From positions 29,520-93,519 of the forward strand of contig CAZWDL010000007.1 in the NCBI GenBank assembly GCA_964632995.1: a DNA stretch of 64,000 nucleotides. Direction: 5' to 3'. The translations under genes and the position numbers were made by a program. Below the pieces are notes generated by a model, which was not told the origin of the DNA, made no database searches, and worked only from the letters and a program-made list of their open reading frames with translations. Shown in pieces: positions 50,994 to 59,649 of this stretch (position 1 is its first letter; each line of letters opens with the position of its first letter). Source of the DNA: CAZWDL01 sp964632995 (GTDB taxonomy: Bacteria > Bacteroidota > Bacteroidia > Chitinophagales > Saprospiraceae).

Positions 50994-52025
50994 TTATTCA
51001 AAAAAGTTATCGTACTGATTTCTGTGCCCCGGTTCCCGCACCGGCTCCTTGAGCGGCTCGTCCAGGTCCAGTATATCTTCTTCACTGTTGGCCTGCAGGA
51101 GTAAGTTTTCTTTTTCTGCCCCCAGCAGCAGCGAGGCGCCTTCTTTTTCCCACTCCTCGAGCATTTTAAGGCCTTCCTCTTCGAAGATGCCGTTTTGCAA
51201 ATCCAGGGAATCCATGAAGCTGGAGGACATTTCCATGAAGCGCTCCATCTCACCTACCTTTTGGCTTACGTCATCGGCAATGGCTTCCATCGCTGCGTCA
51301 AACATGGCTCGCTTGTCAGGATCGCCCGACATCATGCTCATGGCCGACTTCATTGCGCTGTGACTGGCGTGAATGGCCTGACGCTCCTGTTCCTTGATCG
51401 CAACCTGATCCTTGATATCCTCCATCAGGATTTGTGAATTCTCATACATCTTGCTCAGTACGCGGTATAGCACTTCCATCTTGCGGTACAAATCCTCCAA
51501 CCGCATATTTGATTCCTTCAAGCGGCCGGCCTTTCGCGACTTCAGGATCATCATGGCCTCCTTGTTGCTCGCTTTGGCTTTGCTGGCCAGCTTCAGATTA
51601 CTCTCAATCTGTTTTTTATTGTTGAAGATAATCTCTTGCAGCTTGTGCATCTGCCCGCGCAGCTTGCTGATCTGCTGGTTCATCTTCCGCAGATTATCCT
51701 GCAGTTCTTCCACATAGGACTTCAGGATTCCAATCGGGTCAACCTGGACAAATAAACCCGTCACCCAGCGCATCACGCTCTTGTACATATACCACACCAG
51801 GTTCCGCATCTTCGGATCCAGCACCACGTAAACAACGGCCGCCAGCGCCATCAGCATCAAACTCAGGTACAATACATTCTGCGCTAGCCCGATCAGCACC
51901 GGTAAAAACGCAAACAGCAAATACCCGCCGCCGATCAGCAATGCCGCCAGCACGAGCATCCCCGTTACGCCCTCCGGGCGTTCCCAAAAGGATTTCTGAT
52001 TAATCTCTTTGTTATAGCTATCCAT
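50994..52025 (-). CDS. Two-TM coiled-coil protein with a PspA/IM30-like body
   Basis: This 343-residue protein has two N-terminal membrane helices (about 21-42 and 48-68). A long helical, charged region follows (about 90-300) with few Pro/Gly residues. That body starts VDPIGILKSYVEELQDNLRK, recalling the PspA helix-1 pattern (DP-x3-L-x5-E-x2-D-x-L). Near the end is DKRAMFDAAMEAIADDVSQK, like the PspA helix-4/5 region. PspA/IM30/Vipp1 are ESCRT-III relatives that protect or remodel membranes. A membrane-anchored version is my inference; a general coiled-coil scaffold is the alternative. AGGAG precedes the ATG, and a TTAATTTG box lies about 90 bp upstream. Confidence 0.5.
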   Translation of the reverse strand: MDSYNKEINQKSFWERPEGVTGMLVLAALLIGGGYLLFAFLPVLIGLAQNVLYLSLMLMALAAVVYVVLDPKMRNLVWYMYKSVMRWVTGLFVQVDPIGILKSYVEELQDNLRKMNQQISKLRGQMHKLQEIIFNNKKQIESNLKLASKAKASNKEAMMILKSRKAGRLKESNMRLEDLYRKMEVLYRVLSKMYENSQILMEDIKDQVAIKEQERQAIHASHSAMKSAMSMMSGDPDKRAMFDAAMEAIADDVSQKVGEMERFMEMSSSFMDSLDLQNGIFEEEGLKMLEEWEKEGASLLLGAEKENLLLQANSEEDILDLDEPLKEPVREPGHRNQYDNFFE

Positions 52026-52219
52026 TTATTCTCCTGTTTAAAACCTCTTTTCTGGTAACGAACAAACCCTGCTTTTCGCCTACAAATTAAACAAAAAACA
52101 CCTAATTCACCAATTGCGGTTTCGCGGTTTCCATGTTTCCGGGTTCTCCACTATTCCTCCACCCCTGTCCGGAGCTTCCTGCCGTCCATATTAGACATTC
52201 GGATAAGTCCTATCTTATC

Positions 52220-52227
52220 TATATTTG
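52220..52227 (+). promoter_or_regulatory. -7 box of the GT2-AKR-FAD gene cluster
   Basis: TATATTTG matches TAnnTTTG exactly and ends 17 bp before the glycosyltransferase ATG, predicting a leader of about 10-12 nt. The -33 region has no clear TTTG. Confidence 0.5.
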
Positions 52228-52244
52228 CATTCAAAACTACCGGC

Positions 52245-52961
52245 ATGACTTTCGACATTACTATTCCCGTTCTCAATGAGGAACCTACCCTTGCCAGGCA
52301 GGTCGGCATTTTACACGACTTCGTACTCACGCATTTCTCCGACCCGCGACAGTGGCGCATCATCATCGCCGACAACGGTTCCACCGACCGGACTTTTGAC
52401 ATTGCCCACGATTTGCAACAACGCTACAACAACGTCATCCCGCTTACTATTCCCCGCCGCGGCGTCGGCCTCGCTCTCAAAACCTCCTGGGATCAGTCAA
52501 CAGCCGATATTGTAGGCTACATGGACCTTGATCTGGCTACCGATCTGGGTCACTTCCCCGAAGCCTATGATGCGATCAGTGGTCAGGGCTGCGATCTCGT
52601 CTACGGCAGCCGCCTGCATCCCCAATCGGAAGTTATCAACCGGCCGCTCAAGCGTGAAATATCTTCCCGCGTCTTCAATTTCATCCTCCAAAGCTATCTT
52701 CGGGTCGGCTTTTCCGACGGCATGTGCGGCTTCAAATTCCTGCGCCGCGACGTATACCCCCGCCTCTATGAGCACGGTGCCCGCAACGACGGATGGTTCT
52801 TCTCTACCGAGCTTCTTACCGTCGCCGAATGGCTCAGCCTTCTCCTCTGCGAACTCCCTGTCCGCTGGACCGACGACGTCAGCAGCAGCCGGGTCAAAAT
52901 CGTGCCGCTGGCGAAGCGGTATCTGCGAGATATGCAAGAACTAAAAAAACACAAGCCTTAG
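52245..52961 (+). CDS. Glycosyltransferase family 2, dolichol-phosphate-mannose-synthase-like
   Basis: This 238-residue soluble GT-A enzyme contains ITIPVLNEEPTLARQV (5-20), ADNGSTDRTFDIA, the metal-binding GYMDLDLATDL (DxD-type) and DGMCGFKFLRRDVY. It resembles polyprenyl-phosphate sugar transferases but has no C-terminal membrane helices. It is the first of three genes read in the same direction. The next is an aldo/keto reductase 93 bp on (by the start used here), then a FAD oxidoreductase that overlaps it. The set suggests making and attaching a modified sugar or polyol. Confidence 0.82.
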   Translation: MTFDITIPVLNEEPTLARQVGILHDFVLTHFSDPRQWRIIIADNGSTDRTFDIAHDLQQRYNNVIPLTIPRRGVGLALKTSWDQSTADIVGYMDLDLATDLGHFPEAYDAISGQGCDLVYGSRLHPQSEVINRPLKREISSRVFNFILQSYLRVGFSDGMCGFKFLRRDVYPRLYEHGARNDGWFFSTELLTVAEWLSLLLCELPVRWTDDVSSSRVKIVPLAKRYLRDMQELKKHKP

Positions 52962-53054
52962 AACATCAATGAGAAACTACTAAACGATCTCAAACTATTG
53001 CCACCCGACATATTTACCGTATCTTCCGGCCAAATTCACCAAGCACCGACGACT

Positions 53055-53981
53055 ATGCTCATTCTCGGCACTGCCCTCTGGGGATGGACCATTCCCCGGG
53101 CCCGCGCCTTCACGCTGCTGGACCAATTCTATCAGGCCGGTCACCGGCAGGTAGACGCCGCCACCAATTATCCGATTAACAAAAATCCCGGCGACTGGCG
53201 CCGCTCTGAGCAAATTCTTGAAGAATGGGTGCAGAGCCACGGCGTACGGGACCTGGAGATCATCATGAAGGCAGGCAGCCTGAATAATATGCGCAGCCCC
53301 GAGCACAACCTGTCGCACAGCTTTCTGCTGCTCAGCCTCGACGAGTACCAGGCCCGTTTTGGCGAAAGCCTGCACACCTTTATGGTGCACTGGGATAACC
53401 GGGATGACCGAAAGCAGGTCGAAGGAACTTTTCAGGCTCTAGACGAAGTCCGGCGGCGTGGGTTGCACCCCGGCCTCTCGGGCATCCGCCATCCGGAACA
53501 CCACGCGGCGCTCAATCAAAAATACCGGTTGCCTTTCCGTATAGAGATCAAACACAACCTGCTGCACTCCGACTATCCCTGCTACGCACTCTTGCGGGAG
53601 CAAGCCTCCTTTATCGCCTACGGCATCAATGCCGGCGGCATCAAGCTGCTTACCGGCGACTACCGACCCGACAGCTCCCTGAAGGTCCGGGGCGGCGATA
53701 CGGAAAATACACATCCCGTTATTCCGGAGATAGAAGCCCTCATCCGGCAGGCCAACCGCCGGGAAGAACGCCCGGACATCAGCGCTTTCTACCAGTGTGG
53801 TATGTGCTTTGCCTACCACAGCCCGGCCATCAGCAACATGATCCTGGGCTGTTCCACGGAGCAGCAACTAAAAGAAAGTTTGCAATTCTACCAGCAACTT
53901 CAGACCTTCGACTTCCTTGATTTTTACGAAAGTTTGCTAACCCTCCATCGCGCCCATGCCGAAGCAGAAAGAAGTATATGA
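53055..53981 (+). CDS. Aldo/keto reductase
   Basis: From the ATG at 53055 (MLILGTALWGWTIPR) the protein is 308 residues; an alternative start at 52998 adds 19 unrelated residues. The catalytic set Asp-Tyr-Lys-His is visible as DAATNYPIN, IIMKAG and FMVHWDN in an (alpha/beta)8 barrel. NADPH should be the cofactor. It likely oxidises or reduces a sugar-derived carbonyl. The downstream FAD gene starts 26 bp before its stop, so the two are coupled. Confidence 0.8.
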   Translation: MLILGTALWGWTIPRARAFTLLDQFYQAGHRQVDAATNYPINKNPGDWRRSEQILEEWVQSHGVRDLEIIMKAGSLNNMRSPEHNLSHSFLLLSLDEYQARFGESLHTFMVHWDNRDDRKQVEGTFQALDEVRRRGLHPGLSGIRHPEHHAALNQKYRLPFRIEIKHNLLHSDYPCYALLREQASFIAYGINAGGIKLLTGDYRPDSSLKVRGGDTENTHPVIPEIEALIRQANRREERPDISAFYQCGMCFAYHSPAISNMILGCSTEQQLKESLQFYQQLQTFDFLDFYESLLTLHRAHAEAERSI

Positions 53982-55104
53982 TTACGCGGTGATCGGTGGC
54001 GGCCTCTTCGGTTGTTATGCCGCCCTGTACCTGTACCGGAAGGGACTGCGCGTGTGTCTGATCGAGAAGGAAGATCAGCTGCTTCGCAAGGCATCGCTCG
54101 TCAATCAGGCGCGGCTTCACGGCGGTTACCACTATCCGCGCAGCGTGGCTACGGCCCGCATGTCAAATGATAACAGGGCTCGCTTTACCGCAGATCATGA
54201 GCTTTTCATCAATTTTAATTTCCGGCAATTCTACGCTGTTGACCGTTACGGCTCTTTTACCGATGCGACGCAGTTTGAACGCTTTTGCCAATACCTCAAA
54301 ATCCCCTGCAAGCGCGTGGGGGGGCACCCGATGTTCAACTTCCAGCGCATCGAAGCGCTTTACGAAACTACGGAGTACAGTTTCGATCCGGTACTTATCG
54401 GCGATTATTACCGGCAGCAGTTACAGACACTTGGGCCTAATCTGCAAATTTATCAGCAGAGTCATATCACCAATGCCAATGCTGATGGATCCGCCTGGCA
54501 ACTCGAGCTCGCGCAAACGCAAGGACCAACTTACCGCCCCATCCAGGCAAAGGCCGTCATCAACGCCACCTACGCCGCCAGCAACGCAGTAAATGCTCTT
54601 TTCGGCGTGCCCTCCCTTCAGCTGATGCACGAAATTTCAGAAATCGCCCTGCTCAGCTCCCCTCCTCTTCAGGCCCTGGGGCTCACCATTATGGATGGTC
54701 CCTTCGCCTCCCTGATGCCCTACGGGCGCAGCGGGCTGCTCTCCCTGTCTTCCGTCGCCTACACCCATCACCAGATATCGTACGAAAACAAACCGCGGTT
54801 CGACTGCCAGAACCAGCGCTCCGATTGTCGCCCCGGCCTGCCGGCCGACTGCAACTACTGCCCGGTCCGGCCCCGATCCAATTTTGCTAAAATGGAAGGG
54901 CAGATCCGGCAATATCTGGCTGAGGGCATTCCCCTGCATTACTACCGCTCGCTTTTTACCATCAAATCCAAATTGAAGGCCAGCCACATAGATGACAGCC
55001 GGCCTACCGAAATCTCCATTCTCCGGGAAAATCCACGATTTTATTGCATATTTGCCGGCAAAATCAATTCTATCTACGAAATTGAAAAAGTACTTCCGGT
55101 CTGA
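53956..55104 (+). CDS. FAD-dependent oxidoreductase with four-cysteine insert
   Basis: This 382-residue protein has a GxGxxG dinucleotide fold (DYAVIGGGLFGCYAALYL, 9-26) and the family-like block VNQARLHGGYHYPRS (49-63), as in D-amino-acid-oxidase-type flavoproteins. A cysteine cluster at 284, 291, 299 and 302 (DC-x6-C-x7-C-x2-C) lies in the C-terminal half and could hold a metal or Fe-S centre. The substrate is unknown. Similar proteins occur in surface-polysaccharide loci beside aldo/keto reductases and glycosyltransferases; that is from memory, not from the sequence. It overlaps the reductase gene by 26 bp. A ~170-bp palindromic element begins 25 bp after its stop. Confidence 0.75.
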   Translation: MPKQKEVYDYAVIGGGLFGCYAALYLYRKGLRVCLIEKEDQLLRKASLVNQARLHGGYHYPRSVATARMSNDNRARFTADHELFINFNFRQFYAVDRYGSFTDATQFERFCQYLKIPCKRVGGHPMFNFQRIEALYETTEYSFDPVLIGDYYRQQLQTLGPNLQIYQQSHITNANADGSAWQLELAQTQGPTYRPIQAKAVINATYAASNAVNALFGVPSLQLMHEISEIALLSSPPLQALGLTIMDGPFASLMPYGRSGLLSLSSVAYTHHQISYENKPRFDCQNQRSDCRPGLPADCNYCPVRPRSNFAKMEGQIRQYLAEGIPLHYYRSLFTIKSKLKASHIDDSRPTEISILRENPRFYCIFAGKINSIYEIEKVLPV

Positions 55105-55129
55105 GTTTTTCAGAACCCCACTGAGCAGC

Positions 55130-55300
55130 CTAGTGGCTTCGGAACTAAGTAATTGGGTATACAGACGAAGTTATTTTTCGGCTGAGCAAGGCGAAGGTTC
55201 GGGATCGTGGCCTTAGCCACGAAGCCCGGTTCTTTAACGCAGTTCAGCCGGAAAAGAACGAGTATAGATGCCCCTAATTATTTAGTTCCGAAGCCACTAG
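55130..55300. repeat. ~170-bp palindromic element, copy B
   Basis: The outer arms (55130-55159 and 55271-55300) pair at 28 of 30 positions and begin and end with CTAG. An inner pair (TTTTTCGGCTGA against TCAGCCGGAAAA) surrounds a central hairpin CGTGGC-CTTA-GCCACG (55206-55221). The layout matches copy A at 7074-7240, with different arm sequences. It lies between the FAD oxidoreductase and the arginine-deiminase gene and extends the latter's open frame falsely. Confidence 0.65.
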
Positions 55301-55338
55301 CCACTATCAACTGTGAATTTTACAACTTGAAGCCACCT

Positions 55339-56604
55339 ATGAGCACACCTGTAAATGTCAATTCCGAAATCGGCGCCATCAAAAAAGTGATGGTGCATCG
55401 CCCAGATGAGGGCATCGCCCGCATCTCTCCCAAACGCGCCGAAGAGCTGCTCTTCGACGATATCGTTTATCTGCCGAGAATGCAGGCCGAGCACGACATC
55501 TTTACCCGCGTCCTTAAAGCCTTCGTCGGCCCCGATAATGTCATGGATACCCAACAGCTGCTTCTGGAAGCCCTCGCCGAAGATCAGGACAGCAAGGAAG
55601 ACATGATCGGACGCATCGTCGACTACGAGGAACTTCCTTCTACCATCAAGGACCTGCTCAGCAACCTCAGCAATGAAAAACTGACCGAAGTACTCATCAC
55701 CGGCTACTACGATGAGGACGACTACATCCTCTTTGACCCCATTCCGAATTTTATTTTCACCCGCGATATCGCCGTGACCATCAACGACCACGTCGTGATC
55801 ACCAAAGCCGCCAAGGAGGCGCGCTTTCGCGAAAACTTCCTCACCCGCTTTATCCTTTGGGCGCATCCGCTCTTCCGGAAAGTTCGTAAAGAAGGTCATC
55901 TCATCAACATGAACGACGTGGAAGAATTCCCGCCCTCCAAACGTGGCGAGATGGTCTCCGTGGAAGGCGGCGATGTCATGATCATCAATAAAGATTATCT
56001 GCTCATCGGAAGCAGCGAACGCACTACCGCGCACGGCATCCACTCACTCCGCGAAGCGCTTTTCCGCCGGAGAGTCGTTAAGAACGTAGTTCAGGTCAAT
56101 ATTCCGAGCGACCGCTCGTACATGCACATCGATACCATTTTCACTCAGATCCATCACCACCAGATCGTAGCTTACAAGCCGATCGTCCTCGACGGGCTAG
56201 GCTCCAACATCGAGGTACACCATATCGACGGCAGCACCAATTTCTATACCACGGTGAAGGACTTCTTCATCGCGGAGATCAACCCGAAAATGGAATTTAT
56301 TCTCAGCGGCAACGGGGAGTCGCCCTATCAGGAACGAGAACAATGGACCGACGGCTGTAACCTCGTGACCATCAAACCGGGCGTCGCGCTCACTTACGAT
56401 CGCAACCCGAAAACGGAAGAGGCGTTCCGCGATGCCGGCTATCAGTTGATCCATGCTTACGACTTCCTGGAAGGCGTCGAAAAAGGAGATATTATTCCCG
56501 AGCGCCTGGATTACACCATCATTACGTTGCCTTCCACCGAACTTTCGCGCGCCCGCGGCGGCTCGCACTGTATGACCTGCCCCATACAGCGGGAGCCGGT
56601 GTGA
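55339..56604 (+). CDS. Arginine deiminase family protein
   Basis: From the ATG at 55339 (MSTPVNVNSE) the protein is 421 residues. The frame is open another 44 codons upstream, but those codons lie in the palindromic element. The guanidino-hydrolase catalytic residues are present: Asp in FTRDIAVTI, Glu in SVEGGDVMII, His in MHIDTIFTQI and the nucleophile Cys near the end in GGSHCMTCPI. The likely reaction is arginine to citrulline plus ammonia. It lacks the usual arc operon partners (ornithine carbamoyltransferase, carbamate kinase), so a different guanidino substrate or a catabolic side role is possible. Confidence 0.85.
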   Translation: MSTPVNVNSEIGAIKKVMVHRPDEGIARISPKRAEELLFDDIVYLPRMQAEHDIFTRVLKAFVGPDNVMDTQQLLLEALAEDQDSKEDMIGRIVDYEELPSTIKDLLSNLSNEKLTEVLITGYYDEDDYILFDPIPNFIFTRDIAVTINDHVVITKAAKEARFRENFLTRFILWAHPLFRKVRKEGHLINMNDVEEFPPSKRGEMVSVEGGDVMIINKDYLLIGSSERTTAHGIHSLREALFRRRVVKNVVQVNIPSDRSYMHIDTIFTQIHHHQIVAYKPIVLDGLGSNIEVHHIDGSTNFYTTVKDFFIAEINPKMEFILSGNGESPYQEREQWTDGCNLVTIKPGVALTYDRNPKTEEAFRDAGYQLIHAYDFLEGVEKGDIIPERLDYTIITLPSTELSRARGGSHCMTCPIQREPV

Positions 56605-56727
56605 GAGCAGGGCCATTATTTCATGGTCCCACTGCTTCCCGGTTCCCGGCTGATATGCTGAAGCGATCACCCCGGGACCGTAAAACTGTAAGATCACAGG
56701 TCACTGAAAGCATGAATTACTGAAACT

Positions 56728-57159
56728 ATGTACAGCCACGACTACCATAAACGCGTCCGCTACGGGGAAACCGATCAGATGGGGTACCTCTACTACGGAA
56801 ACTATGCCCAGTACTACGAGATTGGCCGGGTGGAGATGCTGCGATCCCTGGGCCTGACCTACAAATCCATGGAGAAGGAGCACGGCATCATGATGCCCGT
56901 GATGACCCTGCAGCAGCGTTTTGTGCGCCCGGCCTATTACGACGAGCTGTTAACTATACGTACCAGCTTACGCAAAATGCCGGATCAATTCATTACATTC
57001 CACGTGGAAATATTCAACGAAAAGGGTAAACTCGTTAACGGAGGAAGTGTTAAATTGTGTTTTATTGAAGTAAAAAACAACCGGACGGTCAGCGCACCGG
57101 CATATTTATTGAAAAAATTAATACCATACTTTACCAACAGTGAAGATTCCGAAGATTAA
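56728..57159 (+). CDS. Acyl-CoA thioesterase (hotdog fold)
   Basis: This 143-residue single-hotdog protein of the YbgC/4HBT type contains KRVRYGETDQMGYLYYGNYA (7-26), where the Asp in ETDQMG is the catalytic acid, and QRFVRPAYYDELLTI. It hydrolyses an acyl-CoA; chain length is not evident. Its 3' end overlaps the start of the BrkB-type gene by 20 bp, so the two are co-transcribed. In many Bacteroidota such a thioesterase sits beside membrane or lipid genes. Confidence 0.87.
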   Translation: MYSHDYHKRVRYGETDQMGYLYYGNYAQYYEIGRVEMLRSLGLTYKSMEKEHGIMMPVMTLQQRFVRPAYYDELLTIRTSLRKMPDQFITFHVEIFNEKGKLVNGGSVKLCFIEVKNNRTVSAPAYLLKKLIPYFTNSEDSED

Positions 57160-58144
57160 GGACATCAAGAATTACGTACAGGAACATCATTTAGTCAACC
57201 GGTTGGAGCATTGGGCTAAAAACCGTTCCTTTCCAGGCTTTTTTAAAGTTCCCGTCTTCGATGTCGTAATCTTCGTTTTTAATGAACTGCGTCGGTACGA
57301 CCTCATCACACGGGCCAACTCCATCGCCTACAGCTTTTTCATGTCGCTGTTCCCCTCGCTTATCGCACTGTTTACCGCCTTGCCTCTGTTCAAGGACTAC
57401 ATCCTGCGTTTCATCATCCCCGAGAACTACGAGAATTTCAATAATATTCTGCAAACGGAAATCAAACGGATTATGCCTGGCCTGGCCGGCGACCGCCTTT
57501 ACGATTTCATCGAGGATCTTATCAATAACCCACGGTTCGGCCTGCTGTCTTTTGGTTTTCTCATTGCTATTTTTATCGCCTCCAACGGTATGATGGCCCT
57601 GATGCGAGGCTTTGAAAAATCCTATATGCGCACCTTCAAAAACCGCGGTGGTTTCAAAAAGCGAATGATCGGCATTCTACTGACCATGGGCGTCGGCGGT
57701 ATGGTCGTAGGTTCGGTCATCCTGATCATTGTGGGGCAGGTGGTCATCAACTGGCTTACAACTTTGGAGATCCTGACCGCTTTTTCCAGCTTTCTGCTCA
57801 ATCTGGTGCGATGGATCGCTATCTTACTGCTCTTCTACATCTCCATAGCGGTTATCTATCGCTACGGCGCTCCCACCAGACGCCGCTTCAAAATGTTTAC
57901 CCCCGGTGCTTTTCTGGCTACCTTCCTGTGTATACTTTCCTCGGTGGCGCTTTCTTTTTATATCCGCATCTTCGGCGGCAGCGCCTATATCAATCTCTAC
58001 GGCTCTATAGGCGCTATTCTCGTCCTGATGATCTGGATTCAGCTCAACTCTCTTTTCATCCTCATCGGCTTCGAACTCAACGCCTCTATTGCCGTCAACC
58101 GCGATCTGAAAGAGGCCAAGCTCGACGAGGAGAAGGATTTATGA
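57140..58144 (+). CDS. YihY/BrkB-type inner membrane protein
   Basis: This 334-residue protein has six hydrophobic segments and the family features ITRANSIAYSFFMSLFPSLIAL (about 55-76), TFKNRGGFKKRMIG and FGGSAYINLYGSIGAILVLM (about 275-294). The family was once called ribonuclease BN, but members are now regarded as membrane proteins of uncertain function. The start is GTG at 57140, inside the thioesterase gene (20-bp overlap). The C-terminal 15 residues are charged and soluble. Confidence 0.88.
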   Translation: MKIPKIKDIKNYVQEHHLVNRLEHWAKNRSFPGFFKVPVFDVVIFVFNELRRYDLITRANSIAYSFFMSLFPSLIALFTALPLFKDYILRFIIPENYENFNNILQTEIKRIMPGLAGDRLYDFIEDLINNPRFGLLSFGFLIAIFIASNGMMALMRGFEKSYMRTFKNRGGFKKRMIGILLTMGVGGMVVGSVILIIVGQVVINWLTTLEILTAFSSFLLNLVRWIAILLLFYISIAVIYRYGAPTRRRFKMFTPGAFLATFLCILSSVALSFYIRIFGGSAYINLYGSIGAILVLMIWIQLNSLFILIGFELNASIAVNRDLKEAKLDEEKDL

Positions 58145-58217
58145 AGGGGATGAAAATTATTCGATTTGACCGGACAGGCTTTCCCGTTTCGTTTTCTGTC
58201 GTCCAACGACAATATCC

Positions 58218-58225
58218 TATATTTG
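58218..58225 (+). promoter_or_regulatory. -7 box of the PorV/PorQ gene
   Basis: TATATTTG matches TAnnTTTG exactly and ends 53 bp before the ATG. No convincing TTTG lies at -33 spacing. Confidence 0.5.
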
Positions 58226-58278
58226 CCACACTACAGGGCCGCTCTTGTCGTTAAATGTATATCTAAATTCTGGTTAGC

Positions 58279-59367
58279 ATGAAGCAAACCTTACAAGTTT
58301 TCTTTTTCCTCCTCTTTATCCTCTTGCTGAACGCTCCGCTGCGGTCGCAGAAATACAGTAATGAGTTTCTCTCCATCGGTATCGGCGCGCGCGCCCAGGC
58401 CATGGGCAACGCCGTAGTGGCCAGTGTGGATGACGTGACCGCCGGCGCCTGGAACCCCGCCGGTCTGGCGGCAATTCCCATGACACAGGGCCTGCAGGTT
58501 GGCGCTATGCACTCCGAGTGGTTCGCCGGTGTGGGAAAGTTTGACTATCTGGGCGTGGTGCTGCCGCTGTCTAATGGCAAGCGCCGCCTGGGTCTGTCGC
58601 TTATCCGTTTCGGGATCGATGAAATTCCAAACACGCTGTCCCTCTATGAAAGTGACGGATCTATAAATTTTGACAATGTCAGCGAGTTCTCCGCGGCCGA
58701 TTATGCTTTTCTGGCCAGTTACGCCCAGCGCCTGAATACTCAAAACGGCGAGTTGAGTATCGGCGGAAATGTCAAAGTGGTCCACCGTATTATCGGTCCC
58801 TTCGCTACCTCCTGGGGCTTCGGGGTGGACCTGGGCGCTCAGTACCGGCGTGGCAATTGGCGCTTCGGAGCGATGGCGCAGGACATTACCACCACCTTTA
58901 ACGCCTGGTCCTTTAATTTCACCGAAGAAGAGAAGGATGTACTGGAACTCACCAACAACGAAGTACCGATCAGCAGCGTGGAGGTCACCAAACCTAAAAT
59001 CCTCCTCGGAACCGCTCACCAGCTGCGTTTCAATAAAGTGGGACTGCTGCCCGAACTCAACGTGCTGGTCTCCACCGACGGGCGCCGCAACACCCTGCTT
59101 TCCTCCGATCCTTTCAGTATCGACCTTGCTTTCGGCCTGGAAGCCGATTACAACGAGTTCGTATTTCTTCGCGCCGGGGTCAATCAGTTTCAACGCGAAA
59201 CAGATTTTGACAACAGCGAATTCATGACGCTCCGCCCCAGTATCGGCGTCGGCTTCCAACTCGGCAAGCTCAAAGTGGACTACGCCTTTACAGACCTCGG
59301 TGACAGCCGCAACACCTTTTCCCATATCATCGCCCTAACGCTGGATATTCAGCCAAGGCAGCCGTAA
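58279..59367 (+). CDS. PorV/PorQ family type IX secretion outer-membrane protein
   Basis: This 362-residue protein has a signal peptide (about 1-21, LLFILLLNAPLRSQ). The mature start is typical of the FadL-like PorV/PorQ family: FLSIGIGARAQAMGNAVVAS and VDDVTAGAWNPAGLAAI (about 31-66). A 14-strand barrel continues to a C-terminus of alternating residues (VDYAFTDLGDSRNTFSHII). PorV shuttles sorting-domain cargo to the attachment complex, and PorQ is a homologue with a related role. The two cannot be told apart here. It supports the T9SS reading of the hydrolase at 22.4 kb. Confidence 0.85.
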   Translation: MKQTLQVFFFLLFILLLNAPLRSQKYSNEFLSIGIGARAQAMGNAVVASVDDVTAGAWNPAGLAAIPMTQGLQVGAMHSEWFAGVGKFDYLGVVLPLSNGKRRLGLSLIRFGIDEIPNTLSLYESDGSINFDNVSEFSAADYAFLASYAQRLNTQNGELSIGGNVKVVHRIIGPFATSWGFGVDLGAQYRRGNWRFGAMAQDITTTFNAWSFNFTEEEKDVLELTNNEVPISSVEVTKPKILLGTAHQLRFNKVGLLPELNVLVSTDGRRNTLLSSDPFSIDLAFGLEADYNEFVFLRAGVNQFQRETDFDNSEFMTLRPSIGVGFQLGKLKVDYAFTDLGDSRNTFSHIIALTLDIQPRQP

Positions 59368-59649
59368 TGCCTTAGCCCTTTTCATTCTATCAAAGATTTC
59401 GTAACTTGCGAACCGGACTACAACTCTCGTTGTTGTCCAAATACCGCGCAAGTGTCAAAAAGTTTTGCCTGAACACTTAACAAATTAAGGTTAGACTCAG
59501 CGTGACTAAGGCGGGCCTCAGTCCGGCCCAAAGCCGGATTCTCATTGTGAGACAAGGGGATTACTGAACCATGCTGGCTGCCTTATCCATGTCCTTATGC
59601 GGGTACAAAACGTCCCTGGCACTTGTGTGGTTTTTTTTCGCCTCCTGAC
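59368..59649. other. Non-coding gap between convergent genes
   Basis: These 282 bp contain no frame worth calling. A GC-rich segment around 59490-59545 has short complementary words (GTCCGGCCC / GCCGGATTC, CTCAG repeats), and CTCGTTG-TTGTCC-like inverted words lie near 59425. This could be a decayed palindromic element like those at 7 and 55 kb, but I could not align it to them. Confidence 0.3.

Noticed and set aside
55207..55338. Forty-four-codon N-terminal extension of the arginine-deiminase gene
   Set aside because: Most of it lies in the palindromic element; the family-like sequence starts at MSTPVNVNSE.
58291..59325. 344-codon open frame on the minus strand
   Set aside because: A shadow of the PorV/PorQ gene, whose family features on the plus strand are clear.
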